A stretch of 64,000 bases of DNA from Gerris lacustris (Eukaryota; Arthropoda; Insecta; Hemiptera; Gerridae). Made by a program: the position numbers and the translations under genes. The notes under the pieces were generated by a model. That model searched no databases. It was not told the DNA's origin and saw nothing but the letters and a program-made list of their open reading frames with translations. Shown piece by piece: positions 23,320 to 33,884 of the stretch (positions are counted from its first letter, which is position 1; every line of letters starts with the position of its first letter). The DNA lies in contig OX578279.1 in the NCBI GenBank assembly GCA_951217055.1, positions 27,120,173-27,184,172 on the forward strand, read 5' to 3'.

Positions 23320-24525
23320 ACAAATTAAGGTAAACACATCACAAATGTCGAAAATCCTGAGAAGTCAAATGCACCAACGTCAGAATGTTACTTCGCATCT
23401 TCTAAGCTACTAACACAATTTAATTTTTTAGAAGATATAATAATTTTTATATAAGTAAATAGTTATATAAGATATATTAATTAATTAATCCATTGATTTA
23501 TCTATATTAACTCTAATTAGTCGTTGTGAGTTTTTAAATTCCCCTTTAAAAATGCATTAATACATACAATTATGACGTTGTTCCGCCGGAGGAGAGAAGG
23601 CAGATATTGTAGCCTCAACTAAAGCTTGACACAGGAGGTCAGATTTATAGTGACTAGAAAGAGGCTACCTAAGCATGCCTAGACAAGTGGTTGAAGAACT
23701 AAGAAGCGATGGAAGGAAAAATAAAGAAAAACCTAGGTGTTGATACACTCGATATTTAAGAGTATTTTAGTATTTTTTTTTGGCTAGAAAAAGGAGAAAT
23801 TCTTTACTTCATAGTAAAGTCTACTGAATATATGAATCCCTCACCTCAGATAAGGGTTATATTAGGTATAGATTTTCTCATTTTTTTTTTTTGTTAATAA
23901 CAATATGCGAGGTTACATTATAGTTACATTGTAAGATCTGTAGAAACATCCTATACATAAATTTACCCCTGTGGGGTATAATAACCATGTCATCTGTCAA
24001 AACCAAGGTGACAGACTGTGCCGCATATCTTGTCACTCTGAGTATAGCCCATGATAGATAGATGACAGTGGCATGCAGCTGTTCCATACAGGTGTGAAAC
24101 CAAACACCCGCCTAATCCAAAATCAGATATATGTACTGTCTAACGTTATTAATGCACTGAATACCACGGCAATAAACCAAATATATAATATTAATCGTAC
24201 GGAATTATACAAAGGTTGTACAAACAATAGAGGATTAGATTTTAGTTGATGAAAATTCATTTTAGATAATTTGATTTTATAATGCATTTATTCAGATAAA
24301 TAATCCGCATTTTGTTGATATTAGCATAATTGTAAGTACAAGTACATAATACAATTAAGTCAAGTCTCCATCATTTCAATCAAGCCACTCTGAATGGTAA
24401 ACAAAGAAATAAAGGGTAATCTGTCTCCATTAGCATTTTTTTGTGTAATAAGATTTTGGTTATTAGCGCGTATGCATCATCAAGGCATAAAAAATGGAAT
24501 AAAATTGATAAAAATCCACCAAATT
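23320..24525. other. A+T-rich DNA, no gene seen
   Basis: The minus frame 23878-24087 has no recognisable motif; nothing else was found. Confidence 0.4.
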
Positions 24526-24529
24526 TATT

Positions 24530-25137
24530 ATTTCCTTCTCAACAAGAAAAAAATCGGTCCGAGACAACTCAGACAAACTTTCTCATATACGAGTTTATAA
24601 TTACTTAGCCCAGTGTTTCCATTTATTAGTTTTCAAATGTACATTTAAATATTATTAAACATTTCATCAAAATTTATCATAAAAATAACTTTTCCTGGGC
24701 GGGGAATCGAACCCGGGCTCTCTCCATCCGCGTTTTAAGCTTTTTTCTCAGGAACTAGAATTTTCACGGGAAAACGGCTTATATCGTTGGATTCGTATTC
24801 AAATGGACTACATTTTAGAATTTTTTAATCAAAATCGTCGGAACCGTTTTTTTCACGTTTTTTCAGAGTTTTTGGGGGTAGCGCCCCCAAATTTGGAGCT
24901 AAAATTCATTTCTCGATTTCGCCTCGGGGTATGATTTTTGTGAACATGTATGCCAAATTTCGTCAAAATCGGTTCAGTAGTTTAGGCTCCAGGCGTCTGC
25001 ACGGACGACAGACAGACAGTCTTTTTTTAAAAACCACTTTTTTGGACTCAGGGGACCTCAAAACGTGTAAATCCATCAAAATCTCAAAATCGAATTTTCG
25101 CGCCATCACAATACTTTCTCTTTATATAAGAAAGTAA
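24530..25137. repeat. Repeat R2, copy 3 (most complete)
   Basis: The best-preserved copy, about 608 bp. It starts near ACAACTCAGACAAACTTTCT and carries GGGGAATCGAACCCGGGCTC (minus-strand T-arm-like), AACGGCTTATAT, TTTTGGGGGTAGCGCCC, CGCCTCGGGGTATGATTTT, CAAAATCGGTTCAGTAGTTT, GACGACAGACAGACAG and the terminal ACTTTCTCTTTATATAAGAA hairpin, then GTAAAAA. ACTTTCTC occurs at both edges. Frames inside it (24394-24600, 24931-25137) are repeat-derived. Confidence 0.85.
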
Positions 25138-25180
25138 AAATAAATTTACATACACTAGACTAAATAAAGACATCAAAAAT

Positions 25181-25235
25181 AACTTTATTGGACAAAGTCA
25201 GCAGAACTTTTAACTACTAAAAGTTCAGTGAGTTA
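25181..25235 (-). repeat. Penelope-type terminal fragment (degenerate)
   Basis: Minus strand: CACTGAACTTTTAGTAGTTA then AAAGTTCTGCTGACTTTGTC and CAATAAAGTTA. It aligns with the better copy at 30488-30545, but the conserved CTGAAGA and GAAA motifs are mutated here. Confidence 0.5.
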
Positions 25236-25239
25236 TTTT

Positions 25240-27320
25240 TATGATAGGAGTCATGGTTTTTAAGACCAAGTCTTTAATTACTTTTGAAGCTACTTTAGAT
25301 AATGTGTTCATAGACTGTTTATTTTTTAATTATTTTCAACTTAGCAAGCACCTAACAAATGAATCGGATGATAAATGCGTGTCAAAGAACTTCAACAAAA
25401 ATGCAATTCAGGATAAATAAAACAAACTACAATTATTAACTACTTTTAATTGGCTGTTTTCAGTTTATTATAGTTTTTTGAAAAAAAATGTTATAGGCTT
25501 TAATGACGACTAGAGTAGCTAAAAGCAAAGTTTGTACAATAATTTTACTTTGCTTCTAAAAGGGTCTTTCTTTAGATTCCTAATTTATACAGTAGTAATA
25601 ATAATATTGGGTTAAATACATTTTTTTCAATTTATATTTAGAGATAAAGTCCGCAGAAAATTGGAAGAAATTAAACTTGGAAGTACCAAGAAAATAATTA
25701 ATTTGTTTTCTGTCTTGACCCAGTGTATTCTTAGTGCAGGGTTAAGTCAGAAGGGAGAATTAAAAGAAATGTCAAAATCTGACATCAAAATATGAAATAT
25801 TTAAGAACTTTCAATGGAGGACAAGAACCAGAAGTAAATTGATGTCGCAAAAAAGGTATTTAATCAGCTTACAAGAATGCAATAATAATCTACTAAGAAA
25901 GGAGCGCTAGCTAGAAACAAGATAATAAGAATAATATTTATTCTACAGTATAAACATAAACCAAAAAGCAAGTTCAACGAAATATAACTTCACATTGTTT
26001 TTGTTATTGCATGCAAGTTTTGAAGATTTTCAAAGACTGAAACAATAATTCATCTAAACAAATTTATTCAAAGCTATTATTAAACATAAGAATACCGTGC
26101 TTGTTAAGAAAATAATAGTTATATTATAAGAGTTAAGAAATATTCTCTGTTAGAGGGTAAAGGTTGTAAGGAAGAGACAAACAGCGTTGTAATAAGTTGT
26201 CTAAAATAAGTTCTTCATTGTAGCTTCAGTAAAGAAAAACTTAGTCGGAAAGTAGAAGAAAGAGGGGTCGAGATAGGACAATGCACAATATTTTCAGTGA
26301 AAAGAACAGCGTTATCCCTGAATTCGTTAAACGAATGCAAAATGAGATGACTCATGGGCTGAGTAAGTTGCCTTGGAGAGCACCCGACATTTTACGTGCT
26401 TCTAAAATTACGTTTTTGTTTTTGAATATAATGCAATAATTACGAGTTTTAGAAGTAATATGTAAAGGATTTTGTAAAAAGGACAACGTATAGAATGCTC
26501 TATTACTCTATTCTATATAAGTAATATGTTTAAAGCTTAAAAAGTCGAGAAGTTTATATAACATAAAAATTAAAAAAACAAAAAAACTTTACTATGCAGA
26601 ACAGAGATGGACATTAGAATTGTATGCAAGTTTAATAAGAAACTCTTTGAAGAAACATCTGCCAATTAGCATGGCAACAGCTTCCTCGTGTCCTATTATC
26701 GGAGAAGGGTCACTAAGTATTAAATAAAATATAATGCGGTACATTTCAGAATATTCCCAAGCAATATTGGAATATTGGGTCAGTGATGCCAGCCTAGCCG
26801 CTGGAGCTTCATTGCAGCAGGGGAGCAAACATTGAAAGCAAATAATACGGGATGACTATTGGGCAAGGCTGAGCATAAGTGTGGCCTTAGCTTGAGAGTA
26901 ATAGAATTTGTATTTATCTAATCTGATAAATTTTACTTCATCTAGTTTGTATTAAAAAAATTAAAAAACAACAGCATAAAAAAATGGTTTTATGATAGAT
27001 AAATAACGGACTGGCCACCGTCACTGTTAAAAAAATAAAATCACTAACTCACCCCCTCGTAATCATCAGGACATCACTCTTGACCTTCTGCCCATAAACA
27101 ACCTTCCCCCCAGGTCACCAACTAACAAACAGATAAAAATCCATCTCTCCAGATTTCCTAAATCTAAGGCATCCCCTAACACAGGGTAACTCTATCGATC
27201 AATTTGTTTACAAAACGTTAGCCTTGCCTGAGCAATGTAGGCATTCAAAATTGCACCGCGCCAAGTTTATACGATATTATGTCATTGGCTAAGATGATGA
27301 TGGAAGGACTGGCAGACACA
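25240..27320. other. A+T-rich DNA, no gene recognised
   Basis: The minus frame 26592-26828 (78 codons) lies in a slightly G+C-richer patch but shows no known motif. No matched repeats. Confidence 0.4.
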
Positions 27321-27324
27321 AGAC

Positions 27325-27455
27325 CTAAAATTCCCTACGTTTCAGATGGATTTCTGTCGATAAAATTTTGAATTTAGGGGAGGACATTAAAAAATTCCCG
27401 CTCTTCAGAATGAATGATCACAATGCTTCAGTTACCATCAGTAATTTCTGCAGTA
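27325..27455 (-). repeat. Interspersed repeat R1, copy 7 (fragment)
   Basis: Keeps only the border half of R1: CAGATGGATTTCTGTCG, ACATTAAAAAATTC, TTCAGAATGAATGATCACAA and CAGTTACCATCAGTAA in minus orientation. Confidence 0.55.
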
Positions 27456-27459
27456 GAAA

Positions 27460-27606
27460 GAACCGGCCCCTTCACAAATCCACTTGATATGGACACGAGT
27501 GTGAAACATCTCTTACCTCTCTAACTACCGACAGGGATACTAATAATGACCTTGGTTTCAGGTGAGAGTTAGCGGGTACGCTAACCACTCGACTATGCCG
27601 GTTCAC
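27460..27606 (-). repeat. tRNA-like SINE fragment
   Basis: On the minus strand, TAGTCGAGTGGTTAGCG is a textbook tRNA A-box region (27585-27595 as TAGTCGAGTGG). A degenerate T-loop candidate follows about 40 bases later. GAACCGGC occurs at both edges in inverted orientation. No cloverleaf closes, so it is a retroposed relic rather than a tRNA gene. The minus frame 27472-27690 overlaps it by chance. Confidence 0.55.
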
Positions 27607-27659
27607 TTTTCTAGAATAAATATTAGTTATTAAGTTCCCTAAACTTCTCACTAGCTTTA

Positions 27660-28416
27660 GACTAGGCGCGCACTTGGGATTTGTAATCACACAATTGTTT
27701 AGTCACGAAAATAGAACACATTATTTTAAATTGGAATGCACGCTTATGCGACAAAAAAATTGCGGCGTTTAAAAGAACGCAACCAGACCTATATTTGAGG
27801 CGACGCGATTGTCGCTCTATTGGAAGGAGTCGCAGTGTGATTTCACCATTCTTTCCTGTCGTGTGTGTGAATTTTTTTAAAGGGTTTCTTTTTTTAAACA
27901 ATGTCAGACAATCCAAGTGATGAGTCTTGTGAAGAAGGTGCCATAAACAATGTGATTGATAACAGTATATAAGAAGGAATTAAAGGAGTATAGTAATCGT
28001 GATTTTTTTAAGAAAGACTTTTGGGAAAAGTTTGCCTCAGTATCTCCATTTTGTGTCAAAATAGGTTATTTTTGGTCCAATTATGTACATTAAATAAATT
28101 TTCAAAACTATTTTCACTCATTCTATAAAGTTTAAAAAAAAAATCACGGAAATGATTACATAGGTCTTCATGCAACTTATAGAACTGTCCCTACATTAAT
28201 CTTTGGCTGGAAAGTGGATGAACCCAGTAACGTAGTTGGCGTCGCTTTTCTTTCGCACGAAGTAAAAGATCTATCACACAAGTGGTTTCAACGAAATCCA
28301 TTGCGAAACTAAAATGAAGCAAGAGATTTATTAGTCGCAGTGCGCGTACCACATCAATCTCTGCAACAGCGATTTTTCAGTCGCAGAGACAAGAAATTGA
28401 AAGTGCGCGCCTAGTC
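27660..28416. mobile_element. DNA transposon derivative, 16-bp TIRs, TTA TSD
   Basis: Starts GACTAGGCGCGCACTT and ends AAGTGCGCGCCTAGTC, perfect 16-bp TIRs, with TTA at 27657-27659 and 28417-28419. The 757-bp length and TTA duplication fit a deleted PIF/Harbinger-type element. An interior start at 27901 gives MSDNPSDESCEEGAINNVID and stops soon after; a shifted frame gives KELKEYSNRDFFKKDFWEKF and onward to about 28090. This may be the relic of a transposon-encoded accessory or transposase N-terminus. I do not recognise the domain. The minus frame 27662-27916 runs through the left terminal region. Confidence 0.85.
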
Positions 28417-28419
28417 TTA

Positions 28420-29977
28420 AAGGTGGATTAGGAGTCCATTCAATTCCTTTTTTTACTTTCAAATTTTAACTTTACTTATGCATCCTTTATTTTAACATCA
28501 AGAAAAAGAAAAGAGAGAAAAAAAGGACGAAAGGGAAAAAAACAACATGTAAATAGATGTATATTACGATGGGTCATGAAAACGAATTATGTAGATACCG
28601 CTGGCTTGAAGTGGGAGGGCGTTCCGTCGTATATCTTATCTTCAGAACATCAGTTGTAAAGAATAACTTTAGCGTGTTTTAAGAGAAGAACAGGAGCCTT
28701 AAAAAACGAGGCCTTGGGCCTACATCAAATCGAAGACCATAAATTCCCAGTTATATATTTAATAACCAAGTGATGTCAGCCTTTTCACTGCTGTAGGTTC
28801 CTCTTTACTGCGTTACTTTCGCATTCTGACCCAAAGGAAATGATAAAAAAAACTCTAGTTTGATTTTTCCGGTCCCTCAGTCCCAAAACAATAAATCCAC
28901 TACATCTCTTCATATATCATAGAATTTTTTTTCTTATCTGTTGTGTATAAATATATGTCCTCTCTCTATCTCTTTTTCTTTTTTTTAATTATATTACATA
29001 TATGCATGTATGAGTGTGTGTGAGTGTTAGTGTGAGAGTGTCTGTGTGTGTGTGTGAAATGGAATATTCATGAAACAATAGATTTAAACATTTAGTAAAT
29101 AAAACAATAGTCAAAATATATGTTAAGTTAGTTTCTCATTATTTAAAAAATAAAAATTATGGAAATATTTGCCTTATTAAGATAATATAATTAGTGTAAT
29201 TTTTAATCGGAAACTTTTACGAATTCTTGCTGACAGCAAATAGTTATGAGTACTGACGTCATAATTACGAAATGTCCGACTGATTGAAAACTGTGGGAGT
29301 TATGCGTGACACTGACAGATACAGTCAGATATCCAGCAAGAAATCACTCAAATGATCATAAAAAATCACAATGTGGATAATTCCGTTAAAATCTATATTT
29401 CGAATATTTTGGAGGAAAACAACTCTTTTCCTAATTCAATTTTTAAGTTTTTGGTAGTTTTCATACTACGGAAATTTTAATTTTAATTTAAATCAAATTA
29501 TAATTATTATTAACTACGGGAAACAGACAGAGAAAAATACACTCCAGCGCCGGGATCACTCTTTTCCTTTAAATGTACGGAAAAGTAAAAAGACAAAGAA
29601 AATCCTATACATCTGAAATAAATAATATATGTATATATGTAGATCGATCCTCTTCAACTTTCTGTATCCATTATTGCAAGAAATAAACGAATTCTTCTAT
29701 TTCATTGTAAATTAAGTTAAATGATAAGTGATTTATAAAAAAGATCAATTCGGTGTTATTATTTTTTTTATTTTGTTATTATTGTTTTTTTTTTAATTTT
29801 TATTTAAGTTTATCCGAATGCATAAGATTTGCTTTTGTGTTTTTGTCGAGAAAGTTTACTGGAGATGGGTTTATCGCAAAAGGGTGATTAGGTTCATAGA
29901 ATTTACGGTAGTGAGATAAGGGTAGGTCTTGGGTGAAGGGCAATCGTAATAAGTGGGGTAGGACCCATAAAAGGAAA

Positions 29978-30040
<63 letters not shown>

Positions 30041-30480
30041 ATTTATTTTTTTTTTATCAAAAATCAATCAGTGTCTAACTAAATTCAATCGGTAAAGGAA
30101 AAAATTACAACTCTCATATTACCTCCGGGCTAGTAAGAGTAAGCATAAAAAGGTGAGGCTTCCAAAATATGTTTTGTTAACTACCTGAATTTCTAGAAAG
30201 GTACTAACATTAGAGAGGAAAGAAGCAAATCAAAATAGTTATAAGACGTGATTACTACGCGCACGGGAGATAGACCAATCATGATGCTTAAGTTCGGATA
30301 TTAAAAGAAATTCATTTAAAATACCATCAACTGGTTATGGTATATATAAAGCTGGATGTTGAAGGGTTTATGAGATGAAGAAATGAGGCATTCTAGCTAA
30401 CTAAAATTATTATATATTTGAGAGTTTATCTAGATGGGAAGTAGAGTCACTTTATTCAGAATTAAGAAAGACGTTTCTCC
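28420..30480. other. A+T-rich DNA with simple repeats
   Basis: Contains a GT-rich stretch (29001-29058), a (TA)n tract followed by poly(T) (29985-30040), and otherwise unrecognised sequence. No open frame above 60 codons. Confidence 0.45.
29985..30040. repeat. (TA)n microsatellite and poly(T)
   Basis: About 40 bases of alternating TA followed by a 16-base T run. Confidence 0.95.
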
Positions 30481-30487
30481 ACTAAAG

Positions 30488-30545
30488 TAACTTTATTGAA
30501 CAAAGCCGGCTTTCAACCACTAGTTTTCATCTTCAGTGCCTCACT
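30488..30545 (-). mobile_element. Penelope-like terminal repeat with hammerhead-like core
   Basis: Minus strand reads GGCACTGAAGATG, AAAACTAGTGGTTGAAAGCC, GGCTTTGTTCAATAAAGTTA. CTGAAGA (30530-30536) and GAAA (30511-30514) match the conserved boxes of minimal hammerhead ribozymes. AAGCCGGCTT is a self-complementary candidate stem III and ACTAGTGGTT a partly decayed stem II. Penelope-like elements are known to carry such motifs in their terminal repeats. Only this fragment is present, with no coding part attached. Confidence 0.6.
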
Positions 30546-30654
30546 GGCACTGAGTCGAAATACATAAGCAATAAATATTCTGCGCTCTTTAAAGTTAGGA
30601 GTTGAGACAGAAGTTGAAATTTAACTAATTTAATCTTTGCAGTTGCCCACTAGT

Positions 30655-30990
30655 GGCGGAAAGCCAGAAATCCGTTTCAGACATCAGGGATGTCTGTCGC
30701 TCAATTTTGCGAACCAACTACTAATAGTCCTGTCCTATTTTAAAGAAATACAGAAGATAGGTCATTTAACCCATTATTGGTCCCACATAAGTTTCAACCT
30801 TCTGCGCCCATTTGTTTCTCTTTTAAATGCGCACAAACATTGATTTATTACATAATACTAATTCAGTTACATCTATATCTGCAAAAGAACCAATCTGATT
30901 TTTAAAAAATTTAGAATGTTTGTCGAAGTAGCTAGCATATGGCCCAGATTGATTTCAACCCCCTGCGCTCTTTAAATTTTGCTAAATTCA
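30655..30990 (+). repeat. Interspersed repeat R1, copy 8
   Basis: Plus-strand R1 with AAATCCGTTTCAGACATCAG, TGTCGCTCAATTTTGCGAAC, TTATTGGTCCCACATAAG and the distal GCGCTCTTTAAATTTTGC. It abuts the transposon copy that begins at about 30999. Frames 30637-30843 and 30939-31148 come from these repeats. Confidence 0.8.
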
Positions 30991-30998
30991 TACTTTTC

Positions 30999-31703
30999 AA
31001 AACCAAGGACCTTTATATTTTCCTGCGTGTGTCTGTCCGTCCGTCCGGTCGCCTACTCTCACGGCTACACCTTTCGTCCGATCACTTTGAAATTTATCAT
31101 GAATGTGCCTTGTACCTACCCACATATTTTAAAAATATAGCGACTTAAAAAAAATATTTTTCAAAAATATTAGGGTAAAAAAACTTAAGGGTTAAATTTT
31201 TTTTTTTTTTCGACACCGTGAGGGGTACCATATGAAAGGGTACGTCGAGCTGATCACAAAAATATATAATTCTTTGGTTATACCTTTGATAGGGCGAGCG
31301 TAGGCAAGTTTGAAGTGGGTGTGAAACGTGTCCCCCCCCCCTTCTATCTCGCTTATGTGAAGTGCAAAAAATCTGAAAAAATTCCTGAACATTCTTCGAT
31401 CAAAAGTAAAGATACCACTTTTCGAAATATTCGAAAAAAATATTATATTATTTTTTATTGACAAAATACGTTTTTTTATAACTATGGTCTTTTTGATGTA
31501 TTTATATGGTTGTAGTTTCAGTGGCAAAAAATACTTTATCAGAAGTTTGTTTATGTGTTTTGAGAATATCAGACCCATAGGATAGTTCAAAGTAAGCTTT
31601 TTAGCAAAAAACACCATCAATAGGATACTACTTAGACTATACGCAGGGTTGCCTACGGACCCTCGCTGTGTGCTGACTAGCACACACTTGACCTGTTTAT
31701 TTC
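30999..31703 (-). mobile_element. TIR/hairpin transposon R4, copy 1
   Basis: An inverted copy of 53022-53748. It keeps the TIR GCCTACGGACCCT at 31651-31663 and the outside hairpin TGTGTGCTGACTAGCACACA, followed by CTTGACCTGTTTA. The opposite TIR is lost; similarity begins at AAAACCAAGGACC. A C10 run interrupts it near 31334. The 163-codon minus frame 31192-31683 is long because this strand of the repeat has few stops; the other copy breaks it, and no motif is visible, so I do not call a gene. Confidence 0.85.
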
Positions 31704-31919
31704 ATGTAAAAATCAAAACAGTTTTGACAGATTTAAGAAATGGGAGACAATTAAATAGTCTGCCAATTAGTTAGTGTGGCAAATTGCTTCCACGCGTTCT
31801 ATCATAAGCTTTATTAATTTTACACGTTTACAACCTATTATTGTCACATTTATTTAATTCCCCCATCCAATTTTTTATATTTATCACAATTTTTAACATG
31901 AATTAAAGTATTCATTTAG

Positions 31920-32345
31920 CTACATTTAAAGAGCGCAGACTGTTGAAATTAATATGAGGCTGTCTGAGGACCTTATTCGACAAACCATTCAAATTTCATA
32001 AAAATCAGATAAGTACTTTTGAGGATATAGGTGTAAATAAACTTTTGTTTATGAGAAACAAATAAGCGCAGAGGGTTGAACCTTAAATGAGACCAACCAT
32101 GGACTAATTTTGATATACTATCCAAATTAAAATCGGTCGAGAAGTTTATAAGATATGGTGGTTCGCAAAAATTTAGCAACAGACCTACAGACAGGCACGG
32201 AACCAAAAATGTTCTCTGATGTCTGAAACGGATTTCGGTCTTGGAATGTTTGAAATCGGAAATCGGAGATACAAAAAAATGTTCGTTCTTCAAAACGACC
32301 TCATAGCTTACGTTACCTTCGGTAAGCTCGAAAGCAAAAATTAAT
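31920..32345 (-). repeat. Interspersed repeat R1, copy 9 (near full length)
   Basis: The most complete R1 in minus orientation: AAAGAGCGCAGACTG, GATATAGGTGTAAATAAAC, TGAGAAACAAATAAGCGCAG, GTGGTTCGCAAAAATTTAGC, GATGTCTGAAACGGATTTC, ACGACCTCATAGC and the border GGTAAGCTCGAAAGCAAAAA. The 125-codon minus frame 31973-32350 is this repeat read through, not a gene. Confidence 0.85.
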
Positions 32346-32545
32346 ATCAATTAATATCAGATGAGTATTTAAGAGATAATAGATGTAATAAAAAAATGTT
32401 TTTGAACATGTAGAAGAGAAACTAATGGACATGCAGAAGATTGAAATTAATACTGGACCAATAGTGGTCTACCATCCAAATTCAATCAGATTCAGACTAG
32501 TAGATTTTAAAATATGTCGGTTTGCAAAAAAACCTTTCTTTTTAT
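32346..32545 (-). repeat. Interspersed repeat R1, copy 10 (partial, tandem to copy 9)
   Basis: Starts directly after copy 9 with ATCAGATGAGTATTTAAGAG, then AAGAGAAACTAATGG, CATCCAAATTCAATCAGATT and TATGTCGGTTTGCAAAAA. The border half is missing. Head-to-tail contact with copy 9 suggests a partial tandem duplication or insertion into the repeat. Confidence 0.7.
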
Positions 32546-32549
32546 CAAA

Positions 32550-33225
32550 CAGGGCAAAGATAAACAGGGACCGTAAAGCCACAAAATGCATAGTCAACCG
32601 AGCTCCATTTTAACTGAAGACAAAATACAAATTAGATTTGTTTGAACTCTAACGAGACAAATCTAGCAATTATGTTTGCATTTTAGTTAAATTTGCTCTG
32701 GATAAAGATAAGCTAGAGTAAATCTAGTAATAATATTCATTGTCCTATTTAAACTAAAGACCTTCCTATAATTGAAGTTGAATTTTAGACGGTGTTTTTC
32801 TTCTTGACAGTATCATATTATATTTAACAACTTCTGTGAAATATTAAATTTGCAATAGAAGCTCGGGTAAACTTCAAAAAGAAACAAGAATTATAATTAA
32901 AAGTAATTAGTTATATGAAATAAATAATATATTAAATATTATAACGATACATACTATGCTTCTTCTACCCTAGAATATAGAGTATCAAATGCCGAGTGCA
33001 AAAATATTGTAATATCTTGAAAGGGTTTGAATAAGATTCAATTACTGTAAAGAATGCTTCAAGTCAGCAAATTATAGAATTAACAAATTGTTCAACATGA
33101 TGGAGTTGAAGAGTGAACAAAATTATTAATATTCCCTCTTAAGCGATCTGTTTTACTTATCTTATGTAATTATCAGGATAAAATCATGGTATGTATTATA
33201 TTATTATTCAGGAAGGGAGAAAAAG
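32550..33225. other. A+T-rich DNA, no gene seen
   Basis: No matched repeat and no meaningful frame was found. Confidence 0.4.
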
Positions 33226-33227
33226 TG

Positions 33228-33292
33228 ATGAATCGAACTTCAGAAACTTGCGTTTCCGGTTCTAACTCCTGGGCTACGACAGAGAAATATAT
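33228..33292 (-). repeat. tRNA-like relic
   Basis: Minus strand: GTAGCCCAGGAGTTAGAACC resembles an A-box/D-arm and AAGTTCGATTCATC a T-loop, about 35 bases apart. Arms do not pair well, so it is a tRNA-derived relic rather than a gene. Confidence 0.45.
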
Positions 33293-33501
33293 TCAACAGA
33301 AAGAAGGGATTAGATAGGGTGGGATTGGGGGGCTAGCTGATCATTTCTTACATAATCTATCTTTAACTCTTAAACGGTGCATTAGATTTACTTGATTCCT
33401 TCAATGTTAAGATAAGTAATTACAAACTATTTTAGAGCTGGTTTAGAACATATTGCCATTAATGCTAAAAACTTCCTAGTTGCTCAAACTGCCCCATGGT
33501 A

Positions 33502-33881
33502 GGGGTAAGTTGGGCAAAGGTATGGTGAATAGGTTCAATAGAGATACGTAAATTTCATAAAACAACAGTTGATAATCATATATATATATCAATTTTAGGC
33601 TCCATTACTAATGTACAATGAAACAAACAACAACAAAAATCAAAAGCAAACTTAACATACCTAGGAGAAAGATGACAACGAACTTAATTTTTACTTTATA
33701 CTAACAAAATAAACAAAGCGTCCGTGCACCTCACTCAATCGCTATGCGGCAACTGAAGGTCACGTGATGCGTTCCCCTTCCTCGTCCCCCTCTTACCGTC
33801 AGTTGAAGTTTTCTCGTGACATACCTACGTAGTTTTTGGAGATATTCAAATCCCAACTTGCTCAACTAGCCCCCCCCCCCC
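33502..33881. mobile_element. Possible MITE with GGGG-AGTTG-GCAA termini
   Basis: The left end GGGGTAAGTTGGGCAA and the reversed right end GGGGCTAGTTGAGCAA are imperfect inverted repeats. TTGCTCAAACTGCCCC just outside the left end also resembles the right end in direct orientation. A C12 run marks the right edge (33870-33881). The family is not recognised with confidence. Confidence 0.4.
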
Positions 33882-33884
33882 TCA

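Noticed and set aside
22895..23413. 172-codon repeat protein (and the overlapping 137-codon frame)
   Set aside because: Explained by the 28/29-bp minisatellite having no stop codon in several frames; the unit length is not a multiple of three.
31192..31683. 163-codon minus-strand open frame as a gene
   Set aside because: It lies within the R4 transposon; the second copy at 53 kb does not keep the full frame, and no motif is visible.
31973..32350. 125-codon minus-strand frame as a gene
   Set aside because: It coincides with the near full-length R1 copy; other R1 copies carry stops in the same register.
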